This document shows, one piece after another, positions 51,760 through 52,301 of a stretch of 52,301 nt of DNA. The position numbers and the translations under genes are program-made. Position 1 is the stretch's first letter. Each line of letters starts with the position of its first letter. The DNA is from JAWXCH01 sp034440595. GTDB lineage: Bacteria; Planctomycetota; Planctomycetia; Pirellulales; JALHPA01. The stretch lies in NCBI GenBank assembly GCA_034440595.1, contig JAWXCH010000361.1, positions 1 to 52,301 on the forward strand, read 5' to 3'. The notes under the pieces were generated by a model. That model was not told where the DNA came from. It was given only the letters and a program-made list of their open reading frames with translations, and made no database searches.

Positions 51760-52301
51760 ATGACCCCCGAAAAAGCCACCGCTATCGTTCTCAAAGTCAT
51801 CGAATTCAGCGAGACCAGTGCTATCGTCACCCTCTTCTCGCGGGAATTTGGCAAACTGAGCGGAATGGCGAAGGGCGCTCGCCGGCCAAAGGGACCTTTT
51901 GAGTCTGCCCTTGACCTGTTAGGGGAGTGTCGAATACTCTTCCTCCGCAAATCAACCGGAGCGCTCGACCTCCTGACCGAGGCCAGGCTGGAAAAGCGAT
52001 TCCGACCCCGCGGTCGTAATTTAGCTAGTCTTTACGCGGGCTATTACATTGCCGAACTACTTATCGAGCTGACGGACGATTACGATCCGCATCCTGACCT
52101 GTACGATGCGGCGGTTTCTGCCTTGGCAGAACTGGCCAGCGATCGTTCGGTCAGTGCGACCGTATTGCGGTTTGAATTGGCGGCGCTGCGATTACTTGGA
52201 CATTTGCCATCGTTCGATGCCTGTGCCGAGTGTGGCAAGACGTTGCCGCTGGCCAATCGCGTCACGTTTGGTCTGTTGGCCGGAGGAGTACTGTGTGCGG
52301 A
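51760..52301 (+). CDS. recO: DNA repair protein RecO (truncated by window end)
   Basis: 180 residues visible. The N-terminal OB-fold is present (TAIVLKVIEFSETSAIVTLFSREFGKLSGMAKGARRP, the RecO family start), then the helical region (YIAELLIELTDDYDPHPDLYDAA). A zinc-finger pair begins at CAECGKTL near residue 155, with its second half in GGVLC at the edge. RecO anneals SSB-coated ssDNA and loads RecA with RecR (known). Position after the ybeY/corC run matches a common bacterial order. Confidence 0.92.
   Translation, partial: MTPEKATAIVLKVIEFSETSAIVTLFSREFGKLSGMAKGARRPKGPFESALDLLGECRILFLRKSTGALDLLTEARLEKRFRPRGRNLASLYAGYYIAELLIELTDDYDPHPDLYDAAVSALAELASDRSVSATVLRFELAALRLLGHLPSFDACAECGKTLPLANRVTFGLLAGGVLCA

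Noticed and set aside
1..52301. tRNA, rRNA, CRISPR array or insertion sequence
   Set aside because: No cloverleaf, rRNA segment, regularly spaced repeat array or transposase gene was recognised by eye; a tRNAscan or CRISPR search could still find a short element.

Overview
The window reads as a stretch of chromosome from a planctomycete, most likely of the Pirellulales type. This is inferred from family content. The markers are an EF-G of the spd/mitochondrial-EFG1 type (AHIDSGKT instead of AHIDAGKT), a PEP-CTERM protein, a CAAX-protease relative of exosortase systems, an SLRTLL-type membrane anchor, an outer-membrane barrel with a Gly/Cys cluster, and the run phoH - 7TM-HD phosphohydrolase - ybeY - corC-like - recO. 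No rRNA, tRNA, CRISPR array or insertion sequence was recognised.

Layout. 0-10 kb is housekeeping and metabolism: a PLP aminotransferase, an LptF/LptG permease, an acyl-CoA ligase, a beta carbonic anhydrase, a phosphohexomutase and a secreted CehA/McbA-type metallohydrolase. 10.3-12.6 kb holds a PqqD-like/M50/HlyD-like fusion protein. 12.6-30.2 kb is a type VI secretion (T6SS) region: a sheath-like protein fused to TssA through a repetitive acidic linker, a ligand-gated ion channel relative, VgrG, an FHA protein, PAAR, a probable secreted cargo protein, TssK, TssL, a short TssM-like protein and a second FHA protein. TssD, TssE, TssF, TssG, TssH and full-length TssB/TssC are not here and would have to be elsewhere. 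30.4-36 kb has membrane proteins, EF-G and a universal stress protein. 36.4-40.3 kb is accessory: a frameshifted membrane-anchored gene, a PEP-CTERM protein, a split Mrr-type restriction protein and a glycosylase-like protein. 40.6-52.3 kb returns to housekeeping: a DUF2490-like protein, an SMR exporter, purA, uppS-cdsA, phoH to the corC-like gene, two small unknown genes and a truncated recO.

The intergenic spaces are full of short hairpins. Several families are repeated within the window: doublets bounded by GTGTGCCACTGGC, a 61-62 bp palindrome built on GACGCGCCAGCGAGG, and composite elements. Stems of unrelated sequence very often close on a three-base loop GNA (GGA, GAA, GCA, or the complement TNC). 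The strongest candidates for something undescribed are this hairpin population and the sheath-linker-TssA fusion protein with its seven DPELAALLG-like repeats.
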